A stretch of 64,000 nt of DNA from Girardinichthys multiradiatus. Lineage: Eukaryota; Chordata; Actinopteri; Cyprinodontiformes; Goodeidae. The stretch is taken from the NCBI RefSeq assembly GCF_021462225.1, contig NC_061816.1, forward strand, positions 674,075 to 738,074. The letters are read 5' to 3'. A program made the position numbers and the translations under genes. Each line of letters begins with the position of its first letter. The stretch's first letter is position 1. Positions 35,337-47,900 of this stretch are shown here, piece by piece. Under the pieces are notes generated by a model that had not been told where the DNA came from, made no database searches, and was given only the letters and a program-made list of their open reading frames with translations.

Positions 35337-36688
35337 CTACGACGCCTCCACCAGGTGGAAGCCTCCATTCTGCTCCCTCAGCTTCTCCCTCTTCCTGGCC
35401 TGGACCAGACTGTAGACCACAGCTCCCAGCGTGTTCCTGTTCATGCTGAAGCCCCGCCCAGCGCCACGCTCCACAAAGCTGGACCGCTCGTCCCGATTGC
35501 TCACAAGAAACGTCCGAACCTTGAAGAAGAGAAGTTTCCACATCGTCATTAGTTGACTTGAATATTTTAGTTGGGTTGAACTGTTCAGGAATTTAAGGAC
35601 ACCTTTCCATGACGCTCACTGATGCCTTTGACATAAATGTCCCCTCTGAGCTGCCGTAGGAAGCCTCGCTCCAACAAGATGCAGCTGGTGGATTCTGGGA
35701 CCTAAAAAGACGATGATGATGATCAGAAACGTCACGGCTATATAAGCTCCTCCCACTGACAGGTGCGCTCACCTGGATTCTCCCGTCGACCCCGGTGCTC
35801 TCCATCCTGCTCGCCATGTTCACTGTCGCCCCCCAGATGTCGTACTGAGGTTTGGTGGCACCAATCACACCTGCGATCACTGGGCCGTGAGCGACCCCTG
35901 CAGGCCAGAGAGCACATTACACCCAAATTAAATGAGTGATTTTAAAGTTCATTTTTCAACATTATTGAAGGATTGGAAAACGTTATAGGGGGAAAAAAAA
36001 GTTCAACTATTAAAAATTATAAAAGAAAAATGTAGTTTTTTATCATTTACATAAACCTTTAGGACCCATTTAAAAAGAGGTTTTTTAGATTAATATAGAT
36101 TTAATGTAGAATTTAAGATTTTCATATTCAGCCAAGTATTCATTTTTTTAAATGATCTGAAATTAACAAATGTTCCATTTAAGTTAAAGTAACAGGATCA
36201 TTACCTTTAATTAGATCCAAAATTAGGAAGATTTTCATATTTATTTTTTAATAACTCTTTTTATATATTTTCAATTGTAAAACAATTTAGTAAGTTTTGC
36301 ACATTTAGCAATTTTATCAGTAAAAATAAAATGAAATTGTGGATGAAATTCTAATTTATATATGTGACATATTTTTATAATACTTTCTACATTTTAAAAT
36401 CATTTTTATAATGAGTGACACAGTTTTGTCATTTGGCTAATTTTGATACAAAGATTGAAAACGATTTCATGAATATATTAAATTTCATTTTAACTCAATA
36501 AATTATAATAATAATGGATTATATTGTGTTTTTTAATTTTTGCTGCTTTGAACAGTTTTTCATACATTATGCTGCTTTAAAAACCCAGAAAATATTTAGT
36601 AAAGTCGGTTAAAAACGTGTTTTTATACCAACAGGAAAAACATTTATTGTTTCTGTTTTCTCTTTCTTATTGTTTTTGTGGCACCATC

Positions 36689-36727
<39 letters not shown>

Positions 36728-39700
36728 GCCCCCACCGACTCGGAGCTGGAACTGGTTTCCAGTCTGCGTGTTGATCTGCCTCAGAGTTTCCTCCATGGCC
36801 AGAGCGAACAGCACCAGCTCAGTGAGGTGATGCCAGGCATCCTCACACTCCTGAACAAAGAAAACACACCGCTGTCATTAATCAGTCTAGTGAGCACAGA
36901 GAGGAGACAAGAGAGCGGGACTCACCTGTCGGTCAGGTGAGAGGCCTGAAGCTGCCATGTAGGAGCTGCCGATAGTTTTAATCTTCTCTACCTCCTGGAA
37001 ATAACACTCATCCAGCAGCTTCAAGGACACAGAGGCAAGTTGGTCAGGATCAGTGTTTGCCTAAATATTCCTGTGTGTGTGTGTGTGTGTGTGTGTGTGG
37101 TTACCTCATCAAAGTCACTGATGATGTGGTTGAGGAGGCGGAGACACTCGACATGCTGATGGATGAGTTCTTTCTGCTCGTAGAAGTCAGAGAAACCCGG
37201 CAGAGAGGCGAACAGGACGCCAACGCGCTGGTATGACAGAGCATACAGCTCCTAGCATCCAAACACACACACACTGAGCAGGTTCCATTCAGTTCACATA
37301 AAAACAGACGGGGTTAAACCCATGATGCATCTCAGAATAAAGAGGTTGGACTGTGCCAGTTGCACTGCTACTGCCACTCAGGTGTGTCAGCTCACCTCGT
37401 TGTAGGTGTCTCTCTCCAGGAAGTGCTGAGCTACATGAGCCGGCAGGATGTTGAGCAACAGACACTCGTTATACTCCCTCTGCTCCTTCATGTCCTCCAC
37501 CTCCTTCGCTGCCTGCAGGCGCCACAGGAAGTCCAGACGTGCCATTGCCTCCAGCTACCAACGAAGAAAAATGAGAGGTATCCACTAGAGAAACTAAAGA
37601 CCGAAGCTCTCTGTTCATCAGTTTGTTCTATTGGCCTCACCTGTCTGCTATTGTAGAGGACTGCAACCACAAACATCATCATGAGAACAAGACAAACTCC
37701 CCTCCGACACAGCTGCTGGGAGCTGACCTCAGGTCAGATCAACAGGAAAGATAAAATGAGACCGGACACTGCATGAAGTATCCATGTACAAACAGCCCAG
37801 GGTACCTAAACGTACCTGTGTATCTCAATGACATAGGTGTAGAAGCCGGCGGTCAGCAGCAGGAAGGCCAGCTGCAGCATGCAGCTCAGCCTGAGGAACA
37901 CCGCACAAGTAACCATGGCGACCACAGTACTCAGCACCATGAACTGTGTTAATGAGAAACTTACAGGTTGCAGGCTACTATCATGTTTCAGGCTAATTAC
38001 TGAGTTACTGTTCCAGACCCTAATTATCCTAGTGTTACAGGTTAGCGTTACAAGGTTCTGTTACAGGTTACTGTTACAGGTTACTGTTACATGTTACTGT
38101 TGATTCGTATTGTCATGTTCCCGTCTTATTATCCCGTTATTCTTCCAGACTCCAGTTATCCTGGTGTCACAGGCTACTGTTACATGCTACTGTTACATGT
38201 TACTGTTACATGTTACTGTTACATGTTACTGTTACATGTTACTGTCAAAGGTTACTGTTCCAGGTTACTGTTAATTCTTACTGCAATGTCATTTTCTGGG
38301 AGTGCAGAATGAAGGAGCGCTCACCTCTGGATGAGTACAAATGTTCATGTCTGACCATCTGGAGGGGGGCAGAGTTACCAGGGGTTCAGTAAAGTTGGAT
38401 TCTGACCAGTCACACCACAGCTGAAAATAAAATAAGTAAGGATAAAGGCAAATAACGAAGAATAAAAGGAGTGATAGAAGAAAGGAAGACCAGGAGGAAG
38501 TAAGGACCCAAGGAAGATGGAGGCAAATAAGGAAAGAAATAAGGACAGAGAAATGGACGATGGAAGGAAGGGTTGAAAAAGGAAGGTTATAAGGCACGAA
38601 CAAAGGATAAAGGGATAGAAGAAAGTCACAAACAAGAATGATAGAAGAAAGAACAGAGAGATGGGGCAGAGAAGATGAAAAGAAAAGATATAAGGAACAA
38701 TTCATTATTTAAAATCCCATTTCCAAACAAATGTCCCTTCTTCTTATATAAAAACAAATTTTTGTAAAAAATTCTTAAAGTGAAACTGCTGTTGTAATTA
38801 GATTTCCTCAAACAAATGCTGATTTTACATTCACAGCAGCAATTCCAGTTCCCCAGGAACCCTGAACACAACATGAAGCTAATTACAACACAACGTTGAA
38901 GGTTCTGCCTCTGTAAAATGACTGAAAACAAAAAAATTCAACTTACAACGTTCACAGAAGCGATCACAGAGTTGACGGTTATGGCAGTTAGCATGAGTAC
39001 TGTTCGTGCATACTTGGTTTCATGAACCCAGCAGCAGAGTGACTGCAGAGGGGCGGGGCAGTGTTTAAACTCCTCCCCTAGGGTCAACAGCATGAGCAGA
39101 AAGTAAACACATCCACTGATGATGAACTGTGCCACCATCGGACACCACCTAAACATGAAGACACAAACCGTACCGGTCCATTAAAGGAGGGAAAGTACTG
39201 AGCGTTTGCTGTTTTGCTGATGATACTTTGCTATTTAAACTAGGAGCAGATTGCCATTGAAAGTACTTTAAACTTAAAAACCTGCTCTATATCCTGAACA
39301 TTTATGGAATTAAAGTAAGAATAATCTGTGTAGAAAATTTGGAGTATAAGGCTTAGAATTGGAGGATGGACAAGGTCACCTTGGGGCCGGAATCAGCACC
39401 TGGACGGCCATCAACAGTATAAGTAGGATGAAGGAACAAACCATGTTGGACTTGAAGAGTTCATCTCTGATCTGAGAATACTGAAAAAGTTGTAGACTGT
39501 GAAGAGTCGCCTGCCCATTATACCTAAAAAAAAAATAACCAGCCAACAAGAAGTTACCTTTCCCTCCATTTGGGAGTCCTTAAACACCTGAGTGAAAGTG
39601 GTGATGTGCTCTTTCCTCATTAGTTCGCTGCTCCGAACTTCCATTGCCTGACGAATTCTCTTGTTCACTTCTCGTGAACCGGATCGCTGAGCTGCGATGT

Positions 39701-42489
39701 GATTGGGCAACTGGGTCAGTGAACCATTGGTGAAAGTGGCGAGGATCTACAAGCCCAGTGATGACAAGGGAAAAATATAAAGAAATTACTCCTGAATATA
39801 TATCCAAATTCTTTCCAAATATCTTTCATGTACTCACAAAATTCATCCCCAGGATGTCTCCAAACGGCAACTCGGCATTCCAAGTTGTCAGTTCGTCATA
39901 ACTTGGACGCCTTGCTTTTGGGGGTTGGGTCTCCTCCCATGTCGCTGGGCGGATCAGATATGTGTTAATATTGTGTTTTCGTAGAAACTCGTTCCGCTCC
40001 TGGCCGTGGCCCTGTTCGGTCTCATAGATCCCACCCAGACAGTCCAGAGTGGCCTGTGAAATATGGACCTGCCTGAGAGAGGAGGACATCTCTTTACCGC
40101 CTAGTGGAAACATGAACAGATCTGGTTCTATTGTTGTTTTAGCTGTTCTGGTGAGGTCCAGGTGGGTGTTGCTGACCCTGGAACTCCTGAAGCTTCCAGG
40201 CAGTTGGCAATGTCAACATCCCAGCTCCAGATGTCAAACTGCCACTTCTGAAGACCCAACACACCACAGAGGACAGAACCTGAGTGGACGCCAATCCGCA
40301 TGTCCAATTCCTGCTCCAGCTCCCGACGAACATACCTGCAACAAGACATGCATGCTACTGAGGCACTGTGTGCAAATGGTGTTTGGGAAGTCTGTTTTTT
40401 TTACCGTATGGTGCTGATCATGCTGAGGCCCATCTCCACACAGCAGCGGGCATGTCCTCGCTGAGGTTCGGGGACTCCAGAGACACAGTAGTAACAATCG
40501 CCTAGGATCTTTATCCGCAAACACTGATGCTCCTGCACACACGGAGAGAAACATGAAGCTCATCCCCAAAGAACTCTTAAAAAATAAAAAATAAATGGAT
40601 GAAAAAGATGACGGGACCTCAGCCAGCCTGTCAAAGCGTCCAAAAAGTTCATTGAGAGTTTTAACGAGTTCCTGAGCCGAAAGAATCAAAGAGAGAGACG
40701 TGAAGCCGATGATGTCTGCAAACAGGATGCTGGACAAACGGAGAAAATGTTTACTGGTGTGTCCAAAGATCGAATCCACATATAAGCTGTTTGATGTGTA
40801 TCAGAAAGATGTTTGGTAACCTGACGTCCTTGTAGTGGTGGATGTAGATTTTGTGAAACTGCTGAGGCAGCAGATATTCATCAACTGCAGCCATGTCAGC
40901 AATCATCTCCATAACCAGGAAGCGTGGTAGGATGGACATCACCAAACGCTCCTGAGAGAAAGACAACAGAGATGTACTTTTTTGTTTTACATCAGTGCAA
41001 ATCTCTTTAAGAGACTTTACCTGTCTTTGGTTCTCCCTTTCCAGTCGGACTCGTCCTTCGATACATCTTCGGGTCTCCAGAAAACTCTGCCGCTGAGTCC
41101 GGTCAGACAGGTAGTTAATGAAGATACCTGCTGTGTTCATTGCCAGGTACAACAAGGCCTTTGAGAACACCTGCATGCATAAAACCCCACCAAAGAACAT
41201 AAAGAAGAAGAAACCGGAGGGAAAGGCATTAAGTTGGACAAAGAGAAAATGATGGCAGTAAAACGTGAGAAGGATAAATGTTTCCTAACCCTTCTGATCA
41301 GGATTTGGTTGCTGTAGTGCCACCAGACATCCACTAGGAGGTGGAGGGAGGAGGTTAATGCCCCTGCTGTAATCGACCAGGGCAGAGGTAGGGGCAACAG
41401 GGTATAGATGGAGAACAGAGTGAAGAAGACATACCAGGAGTGATCGGTTTCAGCCCAGCTGAAAACACCAACCAACACCTGGACAGTCTGAGACACCCAG
41501 GTGACCACCGACAGGTACCTGGGAGAGGATGGATGAGAACGTTCTCTTTCAGTGTGAGCAACTGGAAGACCGCAGAGAAGGTTAAAAAGCCTCACTCTGT
41601 CGCAGAAAACAAAGATTCATCTCAGACATACCTGAGCCACTGAGGTGATGTCATCACCTCCTTCTTTGTCACTGACAGCCCACAGATCCCCGCCCACAGA
41701 ATGACTGACAGGCCGGTCAGCCAGTCACAGGCCACGCCCCCCCAGCCCGTTGGCCATGTCACCAGAGAAATGAACAGTCGGATGAAGACGTCAATAAGGT
41801 TGGTGACGACCAGAGAGGTTCTTCTCTGAGCTGAAGAAAACTGCTGGTAGGTCAGCTCCAGGTCAGCAGACCTGATGGTTCAGATGAGACAGAAGAAGTC
41901 TGACAAACTGTTGAACATCAGACATGTTTTACCTTCATGTTTGTGCTTCTCTACTTGAACGTTAGCTGCATCGTAGGAATGAAGATGCCTCGGACCGCTG
42001 ATCCATACGACACAAAGAAGTCGGCGTCAGTGAGCAAATGCTGTGGGACTTGTGTTTGGACAGAAATCCTTTGCGTCGTTGGATGAACTCGACCCGCGGA
42101 TGAACGACGCTTCTGCCAAAAATTACCACGAGACGTCTTATTGCGAATCTGCCTGCAGAACCGCAGAAAGGGAACAGCTCAAGTCCAAAACTTCACACCT
42201 AATAAGAGAACACGTTAACGCTGTACCTGCTGATGACATCATACCTGTTGACATCAGCAATGTAGGCATCTGTGACGATGATGCGGTGTCTGCCTCGCTC
42301 CAGTCCTCCGGCGAGCCTCAGAGAGTACAGGTTGTGCTGGTCGATGATGTTCCTCACGGCGGTCTGCCACAGCAGACGTTTCCTTCGTAGACCGTGGGCG
42401 GGGCTGATGTTGGCGCTGAAGGTGATGTCACTGGTCTGTCTCGCCGACTCACAGTCGCCATTTTTCAAAGTAGTGTGGTTGTCGGTCAT
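35337..42489 (-). CDS. adcy8: Membrane adenylate cyclase, type 8-like, 22 exons
   Basis: Exons: 42489-42245, 41871-41632, 41518-41290, 41170-41021, 40951-40821, 40729-40618, 40532-40405, 40335-40177, 40072-39838, 39746-39558, 39480-39380, 39148-38947, 38420-38325, 37943-37816, 37722-37641, 37554-37396, 37251-37105, 37018-36926, 36850-36736, 35897-35773, 35701-35603, 35519-35337. Total 1115 aa, phases closed. It makes cAMP from ATP at the plasma membrane. Two membrane blocks flank C1 and C2. C1 metal ligands are D337 (ILFAD) and D381 (LGDCYYC). C2 has IKTIGS, D1000 (YDIWG), N1007 and R1011. Type 8 markers are LLWQTAVR (W41, N-terminal calmodulin site), [45 protein letters not shown] and VKGISE. 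An IQ-like calmodulin segment lies at about 1091-1106 ([15 protein letters not shown]). This predicts Ca2+/calmodulin stimulation. Human ADCY8 has 1251 aa; most of the missing length is the Gly/Ser-rich N-terminal linker. Divergence suggests it may be a paralogue rather than the main adcy8, so the symbol is tentative. Confidence 0.88.
35940..36640. other. AT-rich part of cyclase intron 19
   Basis: Strongly AT-rich DNA with many short A and T runs. It fills most of the intron between the exons ending at 36736 and starting at 35897. No exon or repeat family is recognised. Confidence 0.6.
36692..36726. repeat. (TG)n microsatellite beside cyclase exon 19 donor
   Basis: About 17 TG units, i.e. 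(CA)n in the transcript. The run begins about 10 nt into intron 19, whose donor CGAGTCG|GTGGGG is weak. Confidence 0.9.
37072..37099. repeat. (TG)n microsatellite beside cyclase exon 17 donor
   Basis: About 14 TG units, i.e. (CA)n in the transcript. The run begins at intron position +6, directly after the donor GATGAG|GTAAC. Confidence 0.9.
38030..38275. repeat. 13-bp minisatellite in cyclase intron 13
   Basis: Tandem, partly degenerate copies of a unit like ACTGTTACATGTT; units at 38080-38240 are nearly perfect. Outer copies have drifted to TTACAGG, CAAGG and TTAATTC variants. Confidence 0.85.
38436..38696 (+). repeat. Purine-rich (GA-rich) tract in cyclase intron 12
   Basis: About 260 bp with a strongly purine-biased plus strand built from AGGAAG, AAATAAGG and GATAGAAG-like pieces. 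In the transcript it is a long pyrimidine tract just upstream of the exon 13 acceptor at 38421. It produces pyrimidine-coded open frames on the minus strand that are not coding except for the 32-codon exon 13 at one end. Confidence 0.8.
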
Positions 42490-44062
42490 GGTTAAGTAGA
42501 AGGTAATACTGAAGCTACGGAGCTGTTTGGAATTAAAACTGCTAATCAGGTTTTAAAGGTAATTCAGTGAAGATCTCTGTTCAGAGACCTCCAGATGAAG
42601 ACCATCTTACTGTGGATCACTCAGCTATAGGCTGGAAGAGTTCGTAACCAAGAAACTTACTGAAATTCTTAGACAAGTTTCAAGTTAGTTGGGTTTACAT
42701 CCGCTACAATTAATTAAATCTAAATAAAATATTCTGAAATGGTTCGGATTTTAGGGTTTGTTGTATTTAATATTTATTCCACTTCAATTCAGAATGATCT
42801 TTGATATTAGTGAGTTTAGTCGGATTAATTTGTTTGATAGAATTAGTTTAAGACCTTCAAACGGTTGGAATAAATCATAGGACAAAGTTTTATCTGAGGA
42901 GGACATCAGGGCTCGGTTCTTGGCCTCTTTGTTTTTCTCAAATGGCACATCTTGAAGTTCTGAAGGATCCACATCCAGATAACATCCGGGTTTATATCAC
43001 AACCCACCTCCACAGACGTCTTTAGCTGCACTCCACACACATAAAAGGTTCTGGACGTCAAGGCCCAGTACCATTTCCAAGTAGAGTCAGAGGAACACCG
43101 GGTGTTTTAATTTCAACTCAAGACTCTGTGGTCTCCACAATAAAATGACTGCATCCAAAGAGAGACCTGTAAGAAAACAAGATGGAGGTGGATGGGGTAC
43201 GTGCCATCTTTATGTTGTAAACCCTGTAAAAATAGATTCTTCTTTATGTGGATCTATTTAGTGGTTTCTATCTTGGGGTAAATAATGTGAGTGTGTCTGT
43301 AATGAGCAGAGGCCTCCAGTAGCACCACCAGTGTGCTGATGAAGCAGATGGTGTTAATCTAACGCCAGGAGAGGCCAGCAACAGGCTGCCATGCTTTACT
43401 TTAACTTCTTGTTCATTTCCTTTTTAACTTAAATACATTTTCTTTATTGACACAACTGAAAATGGTAGCAGAGTAATAGAACCGGGCCCAGAACCACAAC
43501 TGTTGAGGCGGTCTCCTGCTTTACACTAAAGTGAAGGTAAATAAAACTCTGGCTATAGAATAGAAATGTCCTTTGTTGTCCCACGGTGCGGTAATTCAGG
43601 TGTCAGTGGGAGTCTTTCCAACATCAGGAAATAAATATTGAAGTTATTCAAAACTGAGATTAATGCAGAAACTTTACAGGAAGCATATTTTTAATTGGAG
43701 AAAATAACTATTGATACCAGCAGGGAGGTTAACACCTACTGAGCTGGTTGGGAGCATCTAAGGTGGACCAGCTCAATGTGGTACTAAAAATTTCATCTTT
43801 GGCTGTTGGGTCAGGTACCGACACTCGGGCCTTCATTGAACGTTCTGAGATTATTAGACCTGTGCAGGCTAGACTAGTATGTAGGATGAAGAAACCAAGT
43901 GAACTGGATCATAGTAGAACAAATGGATGTACTCACTGGTTGCAGAACTGTTTTTATCCAGAGGTTAATCATCTCCGGTCCGGTTCTGGAGGTGTGTCTT
44001 TGGTCCTGTTTGGTGTTTCCATTTGTTTCTCCTCTGTCATATTTGTCCATCTTATTCAACAA
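42490..44062. other. Region upstream of the cyclase gene, no gene recognised
   Basis: This should include the cyclase promoter and 5' UTR. I see no CpG island, clear TATA box or recognisable exon. The open frames at 42784-42972 and 43748-44092 have no similarity I can name. Confidence 0.5.
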
Positions 44063-44673
44063 AAGACTGAAATAATGTATTTATTTCATTAGTTGTCTTT
44101 GCCCAGAGGTTCTCCCCCTTCAGCTTCTTCTTGAACTGGTTCTGGTGTTCACCCAGACTTTCCAGGCGCCTCATTTCTTCATCAACCTTCTGAATGGTGA
44201 GGTTGTGTCTGCAGGAAACATCCTGTCTTCATAGTGTTGGTCTGTAAAGACGTAAAACCAGAACTGAGAAGATGACAGCCACAAGTCTTCTGAAACTCTG
44301 TGGCTTTGAAAGCAGAAATAAAAAGATGAGAAGAGTCCAAACGAGGTGCAGCAGCTTGGTGTAATGAGCTGAAGTTGACCAGCAGATGTCCAAGTGCTCA
44401 GGTAATCCCATCAGGAACCCCTTGACTGGACAAAAGGCTGCTCATTAATCGGCCAGATTAACCATGTGGCCGTGTCTGACCGTTCAGGTGCCTGATGGGA
44501 TTGGCTGGCCTCCAACCAGGCCAGGTTATGTTTGTGTGCTCAGGTTGTGAGATGGGAGCTACCATGTTGATGAAAACTTCACAGATGGACAGAAACCCGA
44601 GAAGATGGACTGTGATGATCTGCTCAGGGAGGTAAAGATGGAGACCCTGAATCAAGGCTTGCAGTGCTGCCAC
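44063..44673 (-). pseudogene. Unrecognised coding-like exons, frame not closed
   Basis: Two exon-like segments have good splice contexts. 44673-44563 (CTACCAG|GTGGC to AACATG|GTAGC) encodes 37 codons with hydrophobic character (ALIQGLHLYLPEQI, HLLGFLSICEVFI). The next, from 44420, encodes GFLMGLPEHLDICW, then two hydrophobic stretches (LLHLVWTLLIFLFLL and LVAVIFSVLVLRLY). After RLY the frame stops within four codons. A charged, coiled-coil-like segment (QKVDEEMRRLESLGEHQN) follows about 30 nt later in another frame and runs to an AATAAA near 44080-44085. No in-phase donor joins them. This could be a decayed gene, a local insertion, a sequencing error, or the last exons of a gene whose 5' part lies beyond the satellite. 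I do not recognise the family. Confidence 0.35.
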
Positions 44674-44910
44674 CTGGTAGGGAAATCCCACTAATGTTGC
44701 TCAGGTTGTCTTTTAGACCTTCTGGGTCTGGAGCAGAGATGTCCTAGAACAAAGAGGGACAGGAACTGTCTTTGATTGCTTGGAGACTCCAGAAAAGGAA
44801 GAAATGTGTCTGAAATCAGAGTTTCTGTGGTTCTATTCAGCGCCAATATCCCACTTTCTGCTCAAGATACATGGACTGAACTAACCGCTCAAACGCTTCA
44901 CACTAGAGGC

Positions 44911-47900
44911 ATTCACCCAGTCACATTCACCCAGCCACATTCACCCAGTCACACTCACCCAGTCACTCACCCAGCCACATTCACCCAGTCACACTCACAC
45001 AGCCACATTCACCCAGTCACTCATCCAGCCACAATCACCAGTCACATTCACCCAGTCACACTCACCCAGTCACATTCACCCAGTCACACTCACCCAGCCA
45101 CATTCACCCAGTCACTCATCCAGCCACAGTCGCCCAGTCACACTCACCCAGCCACACTCACCAGTCACATTCACCCAGTCACACTCACCCAGTCACACTC
45201 ACCCAGTCACATTCACCCAGTCACACTCACCCAGCCACATTCACCCAGTCACTCATCCAGCCACAGTCACCCAGTCACACTCACCCAGCCACACTCACCA
45301 GTCACATTCACCCAGTCACACTCACCCAGTCACACTCACCCAGTCACATTCACCCAGTCACACTCACCCAGCCACATTCACCCAGTCACTCATCCAGCCA
45401 CAATCACCCAGTCACATTCACCCAGTCACTCACCCAGCCACTCTCACCAGTCACATTCACCCACTCACATTCACTCAGTCACATTCACCCAGTCACTCAC
45501 CCAGCCACATTCACCCAGTCACTCATCCAGCCACAGTCGCCCAGTCACACTCACCCAGCCACACTCACCAGTCACATTCACCCAGTCACACTCACCCAGT
45601 CACACTCACCCAGTCACATTCACCCAGTCACACTCACCCAGCCACATTCACCCAGTCACACTCACCCAGTCACACTCACCCAGTCACATTCACCCAGTCA
45701 CACTCACCCAGCCACATTCACCCAGTCACTCATCCAGCCACAATCACCCAGTCACATTCACCCAGTCACTCACCCAGCCACTCTCACCAGTCACATTCAC
45801 CCACTCACATTCACTCAGTCACATTCACCCAGTCACTCACCCAGCCACATTCACCCAGTCACACTCACCCAGTCACATTCACCAAGCCACATTCACCCAG
45901 TCACACTCACCCAGTCACTCACCCAGCCACATTCACCCAGTCACACTCACCCAGCCACACTCATCCAGTCACACTCATCCAGCCACAATCACCCAGTCAC
46001 ATTCACCTAGTCACTCACCCAGCCACATTCACCCAGTCACACTCACCCAGTCACATTCATCCAGTCACATTCACCCAGTCACACTCACCAGTCACATTCA
46101 CCCAGTCACACTCACCCAGCCACAATCACCCAGTCACACTCACCCAGCCACAATCACCCACTCACCCAGTCACATTCACCCAGTCACATTCACCCAGCCA
46201 CATTCACCCAGTCACATTAACCAAGTCACACTCACCCAGCCACATTCACCCAGTCACACTCACCCAGCCACAATCACCCAGTCACACTCACCCAGTCACA
46301 TTCACCCAGTCACACTCACCCAGCCACATTCACCCAGTCACACTCGCCCAGCCACAATCACCCAGTGACATTCACCCAGTCACATTCACCCAGTCACACT
46401 CACCCAGTCACATTCACCCAGTCACACTCACCCAGCCACATTCACCCAGTCACACTCACCCAGTCACATTCACCCAGTCACACTCACCCAGCCACATTCA
46501 CCCAGTCACACTCACCCAGCCACAATCACCCAGTGACATTCACCCAGTCACATTCACCCAGTCACACTCACCCAGTCACATTCACCCAGTCACACTCACC
46601 CAGTCACTCACCCAGCAAAATTCACCCAGTCACACTCACCCAGTCACATTCACCCAGTCACAATCACCCAGTCACATTCACCCAGTCACACTCACCAGTC
46701 ACATTCACCCAGTCACACTCACCCAGTCACACTCACCCAGTCACATTCACCCAGTCACTCATCCAGTCAAATTCACCCAGTTACACTCACCCAGTCACAT
46801 TCACCCAGTCACACTCACCCAGCCACACTCACCAGTCACATTCACCCAGTCACACTCACCCAGTCACATTCACCAAGCCACATTCATCCAGTCACATTCA
46901 CCCAGTAACACTCACCCAGCCACATTCACCCAGTCACACTCACCCAGCCACACTTATCCAGTCACACTCATCCAGCCACAGTCACCCAGTCACATTCACC
47001 TAGTCACTCACCCAGCCACATTCACCCAGTCACACTCACCCAGTCACATTCATCCAGTCACATTCACCCAGTCACACTCACCAGTCACATTCACCCAGTC
47101 ACACTCACCCAGCCACAATCACCCAGTCACACTCACCCAGCCACAATCACCCACTCACCCAGTCACATTCACCCAGTCACATTCACCCAGCCACATTCAC
47201 CCAGTCACATTAACCAAGTCACACTCACCCAGCCACATTCACCCAGTCACACTCACCCAGCCACAATCACCCAGTCACACTCACCCAGTCACATTAACCC
47301 AGTCACACTCACCCAGCCACATTCACCCAGTCACACTCACCCAGCCACAATCACCCAGCCACAATCACCCAGTCACATTCACCCAGTCACACTCACCCAG
47401 TCACATTCACCCAGTCACACTCACCCAGTCACTCACCCAGCCACATTCACCCAGTCACACTCACCCAGTCACATTCACCCAGTCACACTCACCCAGCCAC
47501 ATTCACCCAGTCACACTCACCCAGCCACAATCACCCAGTGACATTCACCCAGTCACATTCACCCAGTCACACTCACCCAGTCACACTCACCCAGTCACAT
47601 TCACCCAGTCACTCATCCAGTCACATTCACCCAGTTACACTCACCCAGTCACATTCACCCAGTAACACTCACCCAGCCACACTCACCAGTCACATTCACC
47701 CAGTCACATTCACCCAGTCACTCATCCAGTCACATTCACCCAGTCACACTCACCCAGTCACATTCACCCAGTCACACTCACCCAGCCACACTCACCCAGC
47801 CACAATCACCCACTCACCCAGTCACATTCACCCAGCCACATTCACCCAGTCACACTCACCCAATCACATTCACCCAGTGACATTCAACCAGTCACATTCA

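Noticed and set aside
38289..38705. 138-codon minus-strand frame as an extra protein
   Set aside because: Only the 32-codon piece at 38325-38420 is coding (cyclase exon 13). The rest is the pyrimidine-rich strand of an intronic GA tract.
35337..42489. Adenylate cyclase type 3, whose human gene is nearer XDH on chromosome 2
   Set aside because: WSWDVDIAN, [17 protein letters not shown] and VKGISE are type 8 markers. Type 3 has WSTDVTVANK and a different N-terminus.
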